7,865 bases of DNA, taken from positions 3,944 through 11,808 of the forward strand of contig DUKU01000104.1 in the NCBI GenBank assembly GCA_013329135.1, read 5' to 3'. The DNA comes from Thermoplasmata archaeon. Its GTDB lineage: Archaea; Thermoplasmatota; Thermoplasmata; UBA10834. The stretch's first letter is position 1. Each line of letters opens with the position of its first letter. Made by a program: the position numbers and the translations under genes. The notes beneath the pieces were generated by a model. That model saw only the letters and a program-made list of their open reading frames with translations, was not told the origin of the DNA and did no database searches. This document shows, piece after piece, positions 1-6,151 of this stretch.

Positions 1-1
1 G

Positions 2-697
2 GCCGCCGAGGTCGTCTTCGCAGAGTTCTACACCTCCACGCTCAGGAAGGGGTCCATCGAGCGTCTGGAAGCACTGCTTGGCAAGAGCATCAGAGTCCTC
101 GGAAGAGAGGAGGTCGAGGACGCCAAGGTCATACTCGACGCGTGTAAGGACAAGAATGTCGTGCTCCTGGTCGCGGGAGACCCGATGACAGCGACGACAC
201 ACGCGGACCTCAGGATCAGGGCTCACATGGCTGAGATCGAGACGAGGGTCGTCCACGGGCCTTCCGTGTTCACTTCCGTGGCGGGCCTTCTCGGACTCCA
301 GCATTACAAGTTCGGCAGGACGACCACGCTGCCGTTCCCGCAGGAGGGGTACTCGCCCACGAGCCCGTACGATGTGGTGTGCGAGAACGTCGCCAGGGGG
401 CTCCATACGCTGATCTTGCTGGACATAGATGCGGCCAGCTCACGGTACATGACGGCCAACGAGGGGCTGCACCTGCTTATGGACATGGAGAAGCGGGTCG
501 GAAGGGGAGTCATCACGGAGGACACGGTCGTCGGGGTCGTGGCAAGGGCGGGCTCCGATGATTGCCGGGTCATGGCAGGTCCCCTTGGCAGGCTGCTAGA
601 AGTGGAGTTCGGGCCGGCGCTGCACTCTATAGTCGTCCCTGGAAAGCTGCACTTCATGGAAGAGGAGGCCCTGAAGGCCTTCGCAGGTCTCGGCTGA
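2..697 (+). CDS. dphB: Diphthine synthase (diphthamide biosynthesis methyltransferase), 5' end cut by window edge
   Basis: S-adenosylmethionine-dependent methyltransferase that methylates the modified histidine of translation elongation factor 2 during diphthamide synthesis in the cytoplasm. The frame is open from base 2 to a TGA at 695-697, giving 231 visible residues. Archaeal DphB is about 260-270 residues, so only the first 30 or so, with the first glycine-rich strand, are missing. Visible family marks are AEFYTS near the start, the SAM-pocket signature GDPMTATTH (bases 176-202), the HGPSVF segment, GLQHYKFG (about 295-318) and the LLDID stretch. It is convergent with the peptidase gene, with 19 bp between the two stop codons. 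Nothing suggests it is broken. Family assignment is confident; the bacterial cobalamin-precorrin methyltransferases share the fold but not these motifs. Confidence 0.95.
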   Translation, partial: AAEVVFAEFYTSTLRKGSIERLEALLGKSIRVLGREEVEDAKVILDACKDKNVVLLVAGDPMTATTHADLRIRAHMAEIETRVVHGPSVFTSVAGLLGLQHYKFGRTTTLPFPQEGYSPTSPYDVVCENVARGLHTLILLDIDAASSRYMTANEGLHLLMDMEKRVGRGVITEDTVVGVVARAGSDDCRVMAGPLGRLLEVEFGPALHSIVVPGKLHFMEEEALKAFAGLG

Positions 698-716
698 TAG
701 ATGCTCGCGCACCCAC

Positions 717-1835
717 TCACAAGATACTGATGACCGTAGTTGCCGAGCCACCGATCCTGTCCACATAATCGTACGCCGGATAGTCGTTCCACTCCTCCAG
801 GTGTCCAGATACCGATCCAGTCGCCCACGCCTCGAGCGAGAGGCTCTCCGAGCCGGAAGGGACGACGAACGTGAACGAAGCCTCACAGGTTCCACGAGCC
901 ATCAGCGTGCCCACGGGGACACCCATGTCACATACGATGTGGCCATCCGCATCGGTCACGATCAACTGAATGGACACATCGGACGCCGTGAACGCAGGGT
1001 ATGGGTCTGTTCCGAAAGGCCCGACGCACGGATATGTGACCGAGACATCTACGACGATATTCCTTCCGACCATTGCCTCGGAAGCCACCGATACATCCAC
1101 TTGCCACGGTGTGACCATCACCGCGCCATACATCAGTCCTTCCACGCCCCATCTGTCCGTGGGGCATCTCCAGGCGAGTTCGAAGTCGGCGTAGGACATC
1201 TCCATGCCTGGGAAGTCCGTGTCCCATGCATTCGGGTCCGACATCGTGCTTGTGGAACCGACGTACCCGCTGGGGACCTTGAACTCCCTGGACCATCCAT
1301 CGTTCACGATGAACACCTCTCTGATCTCAGCGTACCCGACGACCACCCTGTAGTGAGGGTCGTCGCTGTCAGGGTAGAAGTTCTGCAGGACCGCGACTGG
1401 ATACCCCTGAGCAACGACCGCCTTGAGCTCCCGCGGCCACGGGGTGTCGGAGGCGTAGAAGAAGGATGCGTATCCCACGGACCTCGCCGAGTACCCAGTG
1501 ACAATGTAATCCGGCCATCTCTCGCCGACTGTGGTACTGAGGTCGCTGAAATGCGCTGCACGGACCATGTCCGGAAGAGGAGTGCCTCCAGCCCTTGCTG
1601 CGTTGTATATCTCCTTCTGCTCGATGAACTCGCCATAGTAGTCGAATATCATCTGCAGGGCCACGGGTCCACACCCCTTCGCGTCGATCTGCTGGTAGAG
1701 CGGCACGCCCTCTATCTTGTAGCTGGACGGCAGGTCCGTCGCCAACGCCGAGGCCGGCGCGAACGACAGCAGAACGACCAGAACCCCGATCGAGAAAGCA
1801 ACCTCGCAGACTCTCTTACCCATTGTGCCCAACAT
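717..1835 (-). CDS. Secreted C39-like cysteine peptidase with beta-rich C-terminal domain
   Basis: A 372-residue protein in the chosen start. Residues 1-32 are a classical signal peptide: basic GKR, a hydrophobic core, then APASALA, with cleavage likely after Ala32, so it acts outside the cell. Residues about 40-240 match the papain-like Peptidase_C39_2 fold: Gln49/Gln50 (oxyanion side), nucleophile Cys55 in KGCGPVA, His161 in DPHYRVVVGY and Asn178-Asp179 in FIVNDGW. Residues about 241-372 are rich in alternating valines and look like an immunoglobulin- or CARDB-like beta domain, perhaps for adhesion; that is inference. No C-terminal anchor or sorting motif is seen. The frame stays open to GTG/ATG codons upstream, but ATG at 1835 is preferred because it begins the signal peptide and has a G-rich run (1844-1849) 8 bp ahead; ATG at 1823 is an alternative. 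It diverges from the nitroreductase. The substrate is unknown. Confidence 0.87.
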   Translation of the reverse strand: MLGTMGKRVCEVAFSIGVLVVLLSFAPASALATDLPSSYKIEGVPLYQQIDAKGCGPVALQMIFDYYGEFIEQKEIYNAARAGGTPLPDMVRAAHFSDLSTTVGERWPDYIVTGYSARSVGYASFFYASDTPWPRELKAVVAQGYPVAVLQNFYPDSDDPHYRVVVGYAEIREVFIVNDGWSREFKVPSGYVGSTSTMSDPNAWDTDFPGMEMSYADFELAWRCPTDRWGVEGLMYGAVMVTPWQVDVSVASEAMVGRNIVVDVSVTYPCVGPFGTDPYPAFTASDVSIQLIVTDADGHIVCDMGVPVGTLMARGTCEASFTFVVPSGSESLSLEAWATGSVSGHLEEWNDYPAYDYVDRIGGSATTVISIL

Positions 1836-1888
1836 GTCTTCTTCCCCCCGATCGCGCCGCTCCCAGCTCCCCAAGCCGGGCGTTACCG

Positions 1889-1901
1889 ACGCTGTCAGCG
1901 T
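1889..1901. promoter_or_regulatory. Palindrome ACGCT-GTC-AGCGT upstream of the C39 peptidase gene
   Basis: Perfect 5-bp arms around a 3-bp spacer, 54-66 bp upstream of the peptidase start. It is flanked by GTTAC (1882-1886) and GTAAC (1900-1904), a second, slightly offset inverted repeat. Its place is suitable for an operator, but a short palindrome in GC-rich DNA can occur by chance. Confidence 0.25.
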
Positions 1902-1929
1902 AACACGTTCTGTCGGGATAACAGTTGCC

Positions 1930-1943
1930 TTGACGTCCGTCAA
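1930..1943. promoter_or_regulatory. Palindrome TTGACG-TC-CGTCAA between peptidase and nitroreductase, candidate operator
   Basis: Perfect 6-bp arms with a 2-bp spacer, the usual form of a dimeric winged-helix repressor site. It lies about 87 bp upstream of the peptidase start and 64 bp upstream of the preferred nitroreductase start. A weak AT-rich element (CAATACC, 1941-1947) overlaps its right edge; if that is the nitroreductase TATA box, a bound protein would block TBP/TFB. The function is inferred; the palindrome is seen directly. Confidence 0.4.
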
Positions 1944-2006
1944 TACCGGCGTGGGCGCGGCACAACATTCATGAATCCACATTCGATGACGACCTCCGTG
2001 GTCACG

Positions 2007-2504
2007 ATGGAAGTCCTGGACGCAATCAAGAACAGGAGGTCAGTGAGGAAGTACCTGCCCACGCCCATCCCAGAGGATGCGCTGGGAAGAGTCATCGAAG
2101 CGGGGAGGATTGCCCCATCCGCGAACAACCGCCAGCCTTGGCACTTCGTGATAGTCAAGGATCCCGAGACTAGGAAGGCGCTGTCCGGAGGGAAATGGGC
2201 GAGCTTCCTCCAGGACTGCCCTGTGGTCATAGTCGGGTGCGGCGACACCAAGACATCGCCCGAGTGGTACGCCGTCGATGTCACAATCGCCCTCCAGAAC
2301 ATGGTCACTCAGGCGACCGCGGAGGGGTTGGGTACCTGCTGGATCGGGAGCTTCTTCGAGGACAAGGTCAAGGAGGCCGTGGGAATACCTGGCGGGTACG
2401 CTCCAGTCGCCATGCTGGCTGTCGGATATCCTAAGGAGACCCCAAAAGTCGAGCGGAAGACCAAGAAGGTCGAAGAGGTCACGAGCCAAGACCGGTTCGC
2501 CTAG
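2007..2504 (+). CDS. Nitroreductase family FMN oxidoreductase
   Basis: A 165-residue flavoenzyme of the nitroreductase superfamily, which uses FMN and NAD(P)H to reduce nitro, quinone or related acceptors in the cytoplasm, usually as a homodimer. Seen: the N-terminal FMN-phosphate motif NRRSVRKY (9-16), PSANNRQPWHF (37-47), the helix AVDVTIALQNM (89-99) with TAEGLGTCWIG (104-114), and PVAMLAVGYP (133-142). The length is normal for the short archaeal forms. The start is uncertain: no Shine-Dalgarno site precedes ATG 2007, 1986 or 1971. ATG 2007 is chosen because it puts MEVLDAIKNRRS at the usual family N-terminus; 1971 would fit a leaderless transcript from the weak AT-rich element at 1941-1947. 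A longer open frame reaching back to 801 is antisense to the peptidase and not coding. Substrate cannot be told from sequence. Confidence 0.92.
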   Translation: MEVLDAIKNRRSVRKYLPTPIPEDALGRVIEAGRIAPSANNRQPWHFVIVKDPETRKALSGGKWASFLQDCPVVIVGCGDTKTSPEWYAVDVTIALQNMVTQATAEGLGTCWIGSFFEDKVKEAVGIPGGYAPVAMLAVGYPKETPKVERKTKKVEEVTSQDRFA

Positions 2505-2561
2505 TGTTGACATGTGAAACGACAGGGGCATGCTCCCGCGCACCCGTCGAATCGTCACTAG

Positions 2562-2645
2562 CCAAGGGGCACCTTCAGCAGCTGGCCATGGCAGGTACCT
2601 GAGAACGGTGACCCTCGGCGGCTTTCGCCGCCAGGATTCCCTTGA
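2562..2645 (-). ncRNA. Candidate structured small RNA in a convergent intergenic gap
   Basis: Inverted arms CAAGGG/CCCTTG (2563-2568 with 2639-2644) enclose a perfect 6-bp hairpin, 2617-2622 with 2627-2632, and a second pairing, 2568-2573 with 2594-2599. Read on the minus strand, the first hairpin has a GAAA (GNRA) tetraloop and the second pairing is complete with one G-U wobble. On the plus strand these become a TTTC loop and a C-A mismatch, so the minus strand is favoured. A TATA-like box at 2664-2671 would place a transcript start near 2642, right at the first arm. I find no tRNA T-loop, SRP GGAAGGAAGC-type core or RNase P core. It could instead be a terminator-like or REP-like palindrome, so confidence is low. 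Confidence 0.3.
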
Positions 2646-2663
2646 GAAGGCATAGCACGACCC

Positions 2664-2671
2664 CATAAATG
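2664..2671 (-). promoter_or_regulatory. TATA-like box (CATTTATG on minus strand) for the candidate RNA
   Basis: AT-rich octamer in otherwise GC-rich DNA. Both neighbouring protein genes end into this gap, so a promoter here would serve neither. Its distance (about 26 bp) to the first arm of the folded element fits archaeal promoter geometry. It is also readable as CATAAATG on the plus strand, where nothing convincing follows. Confidence 0.25.
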
Positions 2672-2783
2672 CCGATTTTGGTGCATTCATCAAAGGGTGA
2701 ACCGGGAGCGCTGTCGAGAACTGGACATCAAAGGGCTGGGAAAGAGGTTTTGTCAAGTGATTTCAGCTCAGGCCGATGCGCAT

Positions 2784-4319
2784 CTAATCGCGCGGGACAA
2801 CGAGCAGCTCCGCCTCGGCAGAAGAGTCGAACAGGCTCTCCATGAGCGCGACGCCGTCCTGCGCGATGGCCCCGTCCGCCTCAGTGAGAAGCAGGCACGC
2901 ACCAGCGACATCTTCATCCGAGAGCAGCGACCTCGCGGCGTCCTCGTTCACGACATTCTCCGCGCTCTTGACGGCCTCCCAGGCCTCGAATGTCGGAATG
3001 AGTTCGCCCCACTCGCCTGTGCTCCTCAGCTTGGACGAGGTGCTCCAGGCGTATCCTGAGACATAGTCGCTCAGGAGTTCGCCAGCGAGAGGCAGTTCGT
3101 CAAGGATTCCGTTGTGAAGAGGCACATAAGGGCTCCACGCAGGGTTGTTGATTGCCATCCACATGGTCGACATCTCTTCCGGATATTGGTCGTCGCAGCA
3201 GAACACGCTTGCGCTGACGGTCCTCGCGTTGCAGATCGAATACCCTGGCCAGCCGTAGCACCAGGTATCCTCCGGTATCTCGGGGTGCGCATCTATGACC
3301 TCGCCTGGCGAGCCGCAACCCCAGTTCTCGAGGTCCCTCGTGAATTCGATGACCTTGGGGGCATCGACGACGGGGTTCTCCGCGATCAGCTCCAATCCTC
3401 GGTCGTACCGCGCGAACGAGACTGTCCAGAAATACCCGAAGCCGTCCATTACCCAGCTGTGGAACGGCTCCATGACGTAGTGGTTCGTGTGCACGCCCAC
3501 GCCGTCTGCGAGCACTTGCCAGACCGTATCCGGGGAGTTGATCACCGACGGGACGGTCTCGACGAACGCCGCAACGGAAGGGTCCGAGAGCACGAAAGTC
3601 GCACCCTCGGCCTTGGGCAACTCACTGATAAGAGCGATTGACTTCGACACGTCTGCGCTCTGCTCCATCACAATCTGGTTGACGAGGAACGGGGAATAGC
3701 CAGCCTCATAGTATTCTGGAACGGGCATCCATGTGTGCCCGATGGCGACGCCCATCTCATTGATCCCCTGAGATACGCCCAGTGCCCCGGCAGACATCAT
3801 GCCGATGAACTTGTATCCGTCATCTGGTTCCACGAGCAGTAGCACTTGCATGTTGTTCAGGTCCCTGTTCTTCGACGAGATGGCCCGGCCGTCGACCGTG
3901 CCGGTCCCCGCGGCGATGAAGCAGGTGCATGCATGCTGCTGGAGGTCATCATCCCCAAATTCGTTGAACGCTAGCAGCTCGCCGTATGGCACTCCCGAGG
4001 TCTTCGCCATCCCCTTGAGCTCCTCCACGGCAAACAAGGGCAGCAAACTCTCGTCGGCGAGAGCGTCGGCAATCAGAGCGTCCTTCGACAGTCCTCTCTC
4101 CGCGACCCAACCCCAGAACTGAGCGATGTTCTCGACTATGGCGTCCTTTGCCATCGCCCCGTACTGCAGTCCCATCTCTCTCGGCGTCCCACTGAGGTAC
4201 AGCACCGCGACATCAGACTTTCCGGTGCTCCCGCCACCATTGGCCATGACGGGGACGGTCGCCGCCAGCGTCACAGAGACCATCAAAAGCACTGCTAAGC
4301 AGACTCCTTTCTTTCTCAA
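2784..4319 (-). CDS. Secreted C45-family Ntn hydrolase (penicillin acylase/acyltransferase-like)
   Basis: An exported 511-residue protein of the N-terminal nucleophile C45/AAT group, which cleave or transfer acyl groups at amide bonds after self-processing. Residues 1-26 form a signal peptide ending VPVMA. GTPREMGLQYG (44-54) and the ELKGMAKTSGVPYGELLAFNE stretch are typical of the family pro-region. The probable nucleophile is Cys131 in HACTCFIA; the preceding residue is Ala rather than the usual Gly. SKNRDL (149-154), GHTW (about 194-197) and TNHYV (278-282) form the rest of the pocket, and NNPAWSPYVP (391-400) resembles the C69/C45 C-terminal core. It is longer than fungal AAT (about 360). 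Five cysteines at 335-375 may form disulfides. TTG at 4319 is chosen for its GGAGGGG site 6 bp ahead; GTG at 4334 or 4358 are alternatives (524 residues at most). The substrate is unknown. Confidence 0.88.
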   Translation of the reverse strand: MRKKGVCLAVLLMVSVTLAATVPVMANGGGSTGKSDVAVLYLSGTPREMGLQYGAMAKDAIVENIAQFWGWVAERGLSKDALIADALADESLLPLFAVEELKGMAKTSGVPYGELLAFNEFGDDDLQQHACTCFIAAGTGTVDGRAISSKNRDLNNMQVLLLVEPDDGYKFIGMMSAGALGVSQGINEMGVAIGHTWMPVPEYYEAGYSPFLVNQIVMEQSADVSKSIALISELPKAEGATFVLSDPSVAAFVETVPSVINSPDTVWQVLADGVGVHTNHYVMEPFHSWVMDGFGYFWTVSFARYDRGLELIAENPVVDAPKVIEFTRDLENWGCGSPGEVIDAHPEIPEDTWCYGWPGYSICNARTVSASVFCCDDQYPEEMSTMWMAINNPAWSPYVPLHNGILDELPLAGELLSDYVSGYAWSTSSKLRSTGEWGELIPTFEAWEAVKSAENVVNEDAARSLLSDEDVAGACLLLTEADGAIAQDGVALMESLFDSSAEAELLVVPRD

Positions 4320-4325
4320 TCTTTT

Positions 4326-4332
4326 CCCCTCC
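4326..4332 (-). promoter_or_regulatory. Shine-Dalgarno site GGAGGGG deciding a TTG start
   Basis: On the minus strand this run sits 6 bp upstream of TTG 4319, and the protein then begins MRKKGVCLAVLL, a clean signal-peptide start. The competing GTG at 4334 has only a weak GAGG ahead of it and GTG 4358 has none. Confidence 0.55.
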
Positions 4333-4359
4333 ACTCTCGCCTCATCGGACGGAGACACC

Positions 4360-4373
4360 CTGGACGCGTCCAG
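4360..4373. promoter_or_regulatory. Perfect 14-bp palindrome CTGGACGCGTCCAG in the C45 hydrolase leader/promoter
   Basis: No spacer and no mismatch. It lies 41-54 bp upstream of the preferred TTG start. A weak TATA-like element on the minus strand (about 4403-4412) would start transcription near 4380, placing the palindrome at or just after the start site, a usual place for a repressor. As RNA it could also form a short hairpin. Its inner GACG/CGTC resembles the palindrome at 1930-1943. Confidence 0.4.
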
Positions 4374-4430
4374 CCAATCCCCAAACCGCTTCAGAGGCTG
4401 AAAGGGTATCGCAGTGCCCTTTGATGCAAC

Positions 4431-4444
4431 TTGCGTTTACGCAA
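4431..4444. promoter_or_regulatory. Palindrome TTGCGT-TT-ACGCAA in the C45 hydrolase/DoxX divergent region
   Basis: Perfect 6-bp arms with a 2-bp spacer, the same architecture and same outer TTG/CAA as the site at 1930-1943. CTTTG (4419-4423) and CAAAG (4442-4446) make a further inverted pair around it. It is upstream of the possible hydrolase promoter and about 215 bp from the DoxX start. The rest of 4374-4600 shows no gene I can support; short open frames there lack family features. Confidence 0.35.
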
Positions 4445-4601
4445 AGAAGAGAGAGCAACACAAGCGGGGCTCACTGCATGATTGTGGCAGCCGAGTCTCG
4501 CATGCTGCACTTGACACACGGAATGGAACCCTCGACTCCATGCGGAAACGGAGCACTCGCAATCGTGCATCTGCGCACTGAGGACAAATTCGGAGACACA
4601 T

Positions 4602-4609
4602 TCATATGT
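4602..4609 (+). promoter_or_regulatory. TATA-like box for the DoxX-family gene
   Basis: TCATATGT follows ACACAT in an AT-richer patch. A start about 26 bp on (4630-4636) would leave a leader of some 25-30 nt that includes the Shine-Dalgarno site. The AT-rich GATTATTAAC at 4621-4630 is an alternative, but it would start transcription within or past the ribosome site. Confidence 0.35.
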
Positions 4610-4643
4610 CCCGTGGGCCTGATTATTAACACCGTTATACCAT

Positions 4644-4653
4644 AAGGAGGTGG
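4644..4653 (+). promoter_or_regulatory. Strong Shine-Dalgarno site AAGGAGGTGG
   Basis: Near-perfect complement of the archaeal 16S rRNA 3' end, 6 bp before ATG 4660. It fixes the start of the DoxX-family gene and is the strongest ribosome site in the window, suggesting efficient translation. Confidence 0.85.
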
Positions 4654-4659
4654 ACGGAC

Positions 4660-5154
4660 ATGGAAAAACTGACGAAAGAGCAGTACATCTGGGCAGCGGC
4701 CCGGTTCGGGCTGGGGTGGACATTCCTCTGGGCGTTCCTGGACAAGATGTTCGGGCTCGGGTACGCGACAGCATCCGAGGACTCGTGGATCAATGGGGGC
4801 TCCCCGACGACCGGGTTCCTCACATATGCGACGAGCGGCCCGCTTGGTGGGTTCTATGAAAGCCTTGCGGGAAACACTGCCGTGGACGTGTTGTTCATGG
4901 GTGCATTGCTACTGCTCGGCGTCGCCCTGATACTGGGCATCGCCAACAAGCTCGCGGGCCTAGGAGGGGCGCTTCTGATGATGTTCATGTGGACGTCGAG
5001 GCTGCCGCCTGAGAACAACCCGATCATCGACGAACACATCATCTACCTGATAGTGTTGCTCGGGATAGCCTTCGTTCAGCCAGGGAAGTGGCTGGGCCTG
5101 GGTGAATGGTGGTCCGAGCAGCCCCTGGTGAGGCGGTTCCCGATTCTAGAGTGA
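4660..5154 (+). CDS. DoxX-family four-helix membrane protein
   Basis: A 164-residue integral membrane protein. Predicted helices are at about 13-32, 73-95, 98-112 and 125-140. Family-like segments are WTFLWAFLDKMFGLGYAT (20-37), the SWINGGSPTTGFL loop (42-54), the second-helix run GALLLLGVALILGI (81-94), RLPPENNPIIDEHI (114-127) before the last helix, and GLGEWW near the end. The acidic-histidine segment DEHI at the start of helix 4 is a conspicuous candidate functional site. DoxX relatives include the DoxD subunit of archaeal thiosulfate:quinone oxidoreductase and proteins linked to quinone/redox stress, but no DoxA partner gene lies nearby, so thiosulfate oxidation cannot be claimed. The start is set by the strong ribosome site just upstream. 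It is convergent with the FtsZ-like gene, 38 bp apart, with no clear terminator hairpin. Confidence 0.88.
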   Translation: MEKLTKEQYIWAAARFGLGWTFLWAFLDKMFGLGYATASEDSWINGGSPTTGFLTYATSGPLGGFYESLAGNTAVDVLFMGALLLLGVALILGIANKLAGLGGALLMMFMWTSRLPPENNPIIDEHIIYLIVLLGIAFVQPGKWLGLGEWWSEQPLVRRFPILE

Positions 5155-5192
5155 CCGCCCTGGCAAACCCCTTCATTTCATCTGACAGGCCC

Positions 5193-6110
5193 TCAAGCCT
5201 TCCTGCACAGGACCAGACTGAGCCTTATGCGGTCACCCAGGGTCGGGTCGGCGTACGAGCCGACAGCCAGGGACGCAGCAGGCATTCGGGCCTCGATGAG
5301 TGATACGATCCCATCGAGCTCCCTGTCCCAAGGGTCGGAGGACGAGTAGACGGCAATCGCGCATGCAGCCCCGGACAGGTCGAAATCAAACCATGGCGAG
5401 CTGAGTGCTTCAGACACGGCGCGTTCCACGCGATCATCCCCTCTTGCGATCCCGAGCCCGAAACTCCCGGCGCTGGCATCTCCTATCGTCCTCTTGAGAC
5501 GCGGTATCTCCGTCTTGGGCAGCGCCGCGCACAGGTCCAGGATAGGGCGGGCCATAATCGTGTTCATGAGCTTGAACGCGCGCGACATTGGCATGTGTGG
5601 AGCGAGTGTGGACAGCTGGTCGTTGCCGAACTCTAGGCACAGCGTGGATGACTCGCGCAGCTCCTTCAGCATCCTGGATGCGAAATCGCGCCTGCGGGCA
5701 CTCTCGGCTGAGAACGGCGTAGCGGCTAGGACGATGTCAAGGGCGTTCCTCGATTGAGCAACGGCTGAGAAGACCTTCGCGCCAAGGGAGCCGCTCACGC
5801 CCCCCAAACCGCACATCAGGAACGCGAGGTCTGTGTTGTTGAACACGTCGACGACCTCGTGACCAGCGACGGAGGGAAGGTGCTTCAACAGCTCCTTGTC
5901 CGATGAGTAAATCCCCACAAGCCGGTCCTGGCCAATGAGTACCCTCCTATCCGAGGACACCCTGTCGAGGTCCGTGCTGGATGTCGACACTGCGACCTTG
6001 GGGAATGGGACGCCCTCGATCATGTTGCATCCCGCGCTCCCTAGTCCGAACACCTTCACACGGGCGCATTGGTCCTCGGACTTCAAGGTGAGCCTGATGA
6101 CTTCTGGCAT
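5193..6110 (-). CDS. Divergent FtsZ/tubulin-family protein, likely catalytically altered
   Basis: 305 residues that follow the FtsZ fold in order. T1 is GLGSAGCN (22-29, for GxGGxGxN). T2 keeps a Thr-Asp. T4 reads GGVSGSLG (103-110) where FtsZ has GGGTGTG. T5 is ATPFSAESARRR (130-141), T6 is GNDQLS (162-167), and GIARGDDRVERAVSEALSSP with FDLSGA (from 220) matches the FtsZ C-terminal half. In T7, where FtsZ has NxDFAD, the best alignment gives KTEIPR (199-204), so the aspartate that completes GTP hydrolysis appears replaced by Arg. It ends at DRIRLSLVLCRKA, right after the core, with no tail for SepF or FtsA-type partners. ATG 6110 is chosen because a TATA box lies about 28 bp upstream, implying a leaderless mRNA; TTG 6122 is possible. 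Role inferred: regulator or cytoskeletal accessory rather than the main division FtsZ. Confidence 0.82.
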   Translation of the reverse strand: MPEVIRLTLKSEDQCARVKVFGLGSAGCNMIEGVPFPKVAVSTSSTDLDRVSSDRRVLIGQDRLVGIYSSDKELLKHLPSVAGHEVVDVFNNTDLAFLMCGLGGVSGSLGAKVFSAVAQSRNALDIVLAATPFSAESARRRDFASRMLKELRESSTLCLEFGNDQLSTLAPHMPMSRAFKLMNTIMARPILDLCAALPKTEIPRLKRTIGDASAGSFGLGIARGDDRVERAVSEALSSPWFDFDLSGAACAIAVYSSSDPWDRELDGIVSLIEARMPAASLAVGSYADPTLGDRIRLSLVLCRKA

Positions 6111-6134
6111 TCGGGGCGACAATTACCATACCCG

Positions 6135-6142
6135 AATTTAAT
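6135..6142 (-). promoter_or_regulatory. TATA box (ATTAAATT) of the FtsZ-like gene
   Basis: On the minus strand, purine-rich CAAAG (BRE-like) directly precedes ATTAAATT. The spacing to ATG 6110 is about 26-28 bp, so transcription should begin at or within a few bases of the start codon. No Shine-Dalgarno site precedes that ATG, which agrees with leaderless translation. Confidence 0.6.
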
Positions 6143-6151
6143 CTTTGACCG

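Noticed and set aside
304..828. 174-residue minus-strand open frame over dphB
   Set aside because: Overlaps the well-supported dphB frame and the end of the peptidase gene, with no recognisable motifs.
801..2006. Long plus-strand open frame running into the nitroreductase from upstream
   Set aside because: It is antisense to the C39 peptidase gene, whose frame has a signal peptide and catalytic motifs. The plus-strand translation up to about 1970 is Arg/His/Asp-rich and family-free; only the part from about 2007 is a real protein.
2505..2783. tRNA, SRP RNA or RNase P RNA in the convergent gap
   Set aside because: No GTTCRAAYC-type T-loop, no GGAAGGAAGC SRP core and no GAGGAAAGTC-type RNase P core on either strand.
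2697..3059. Plus-strand frame beginning with GTG after a CATAAATG box
   Set aside because: Most of it is antisense to the C45 hydrolase coding region; no ribosome site and no family resemblance.
4499..4544. CGCATG/CATGCG inverted repeat with a 34-bp spacer
   Set aside because: Only 6-bp arms with a long loop and no extension; expected by chance at this window size.
4391..4774. Short open frames on both strands in the hydrolase/DoxX divergent region (including 4421-4645 plus)
   Set aside because: No ribosome site and no conserved features; the minus-strand one runs into the start of the DoxX gene and covers its promoter.
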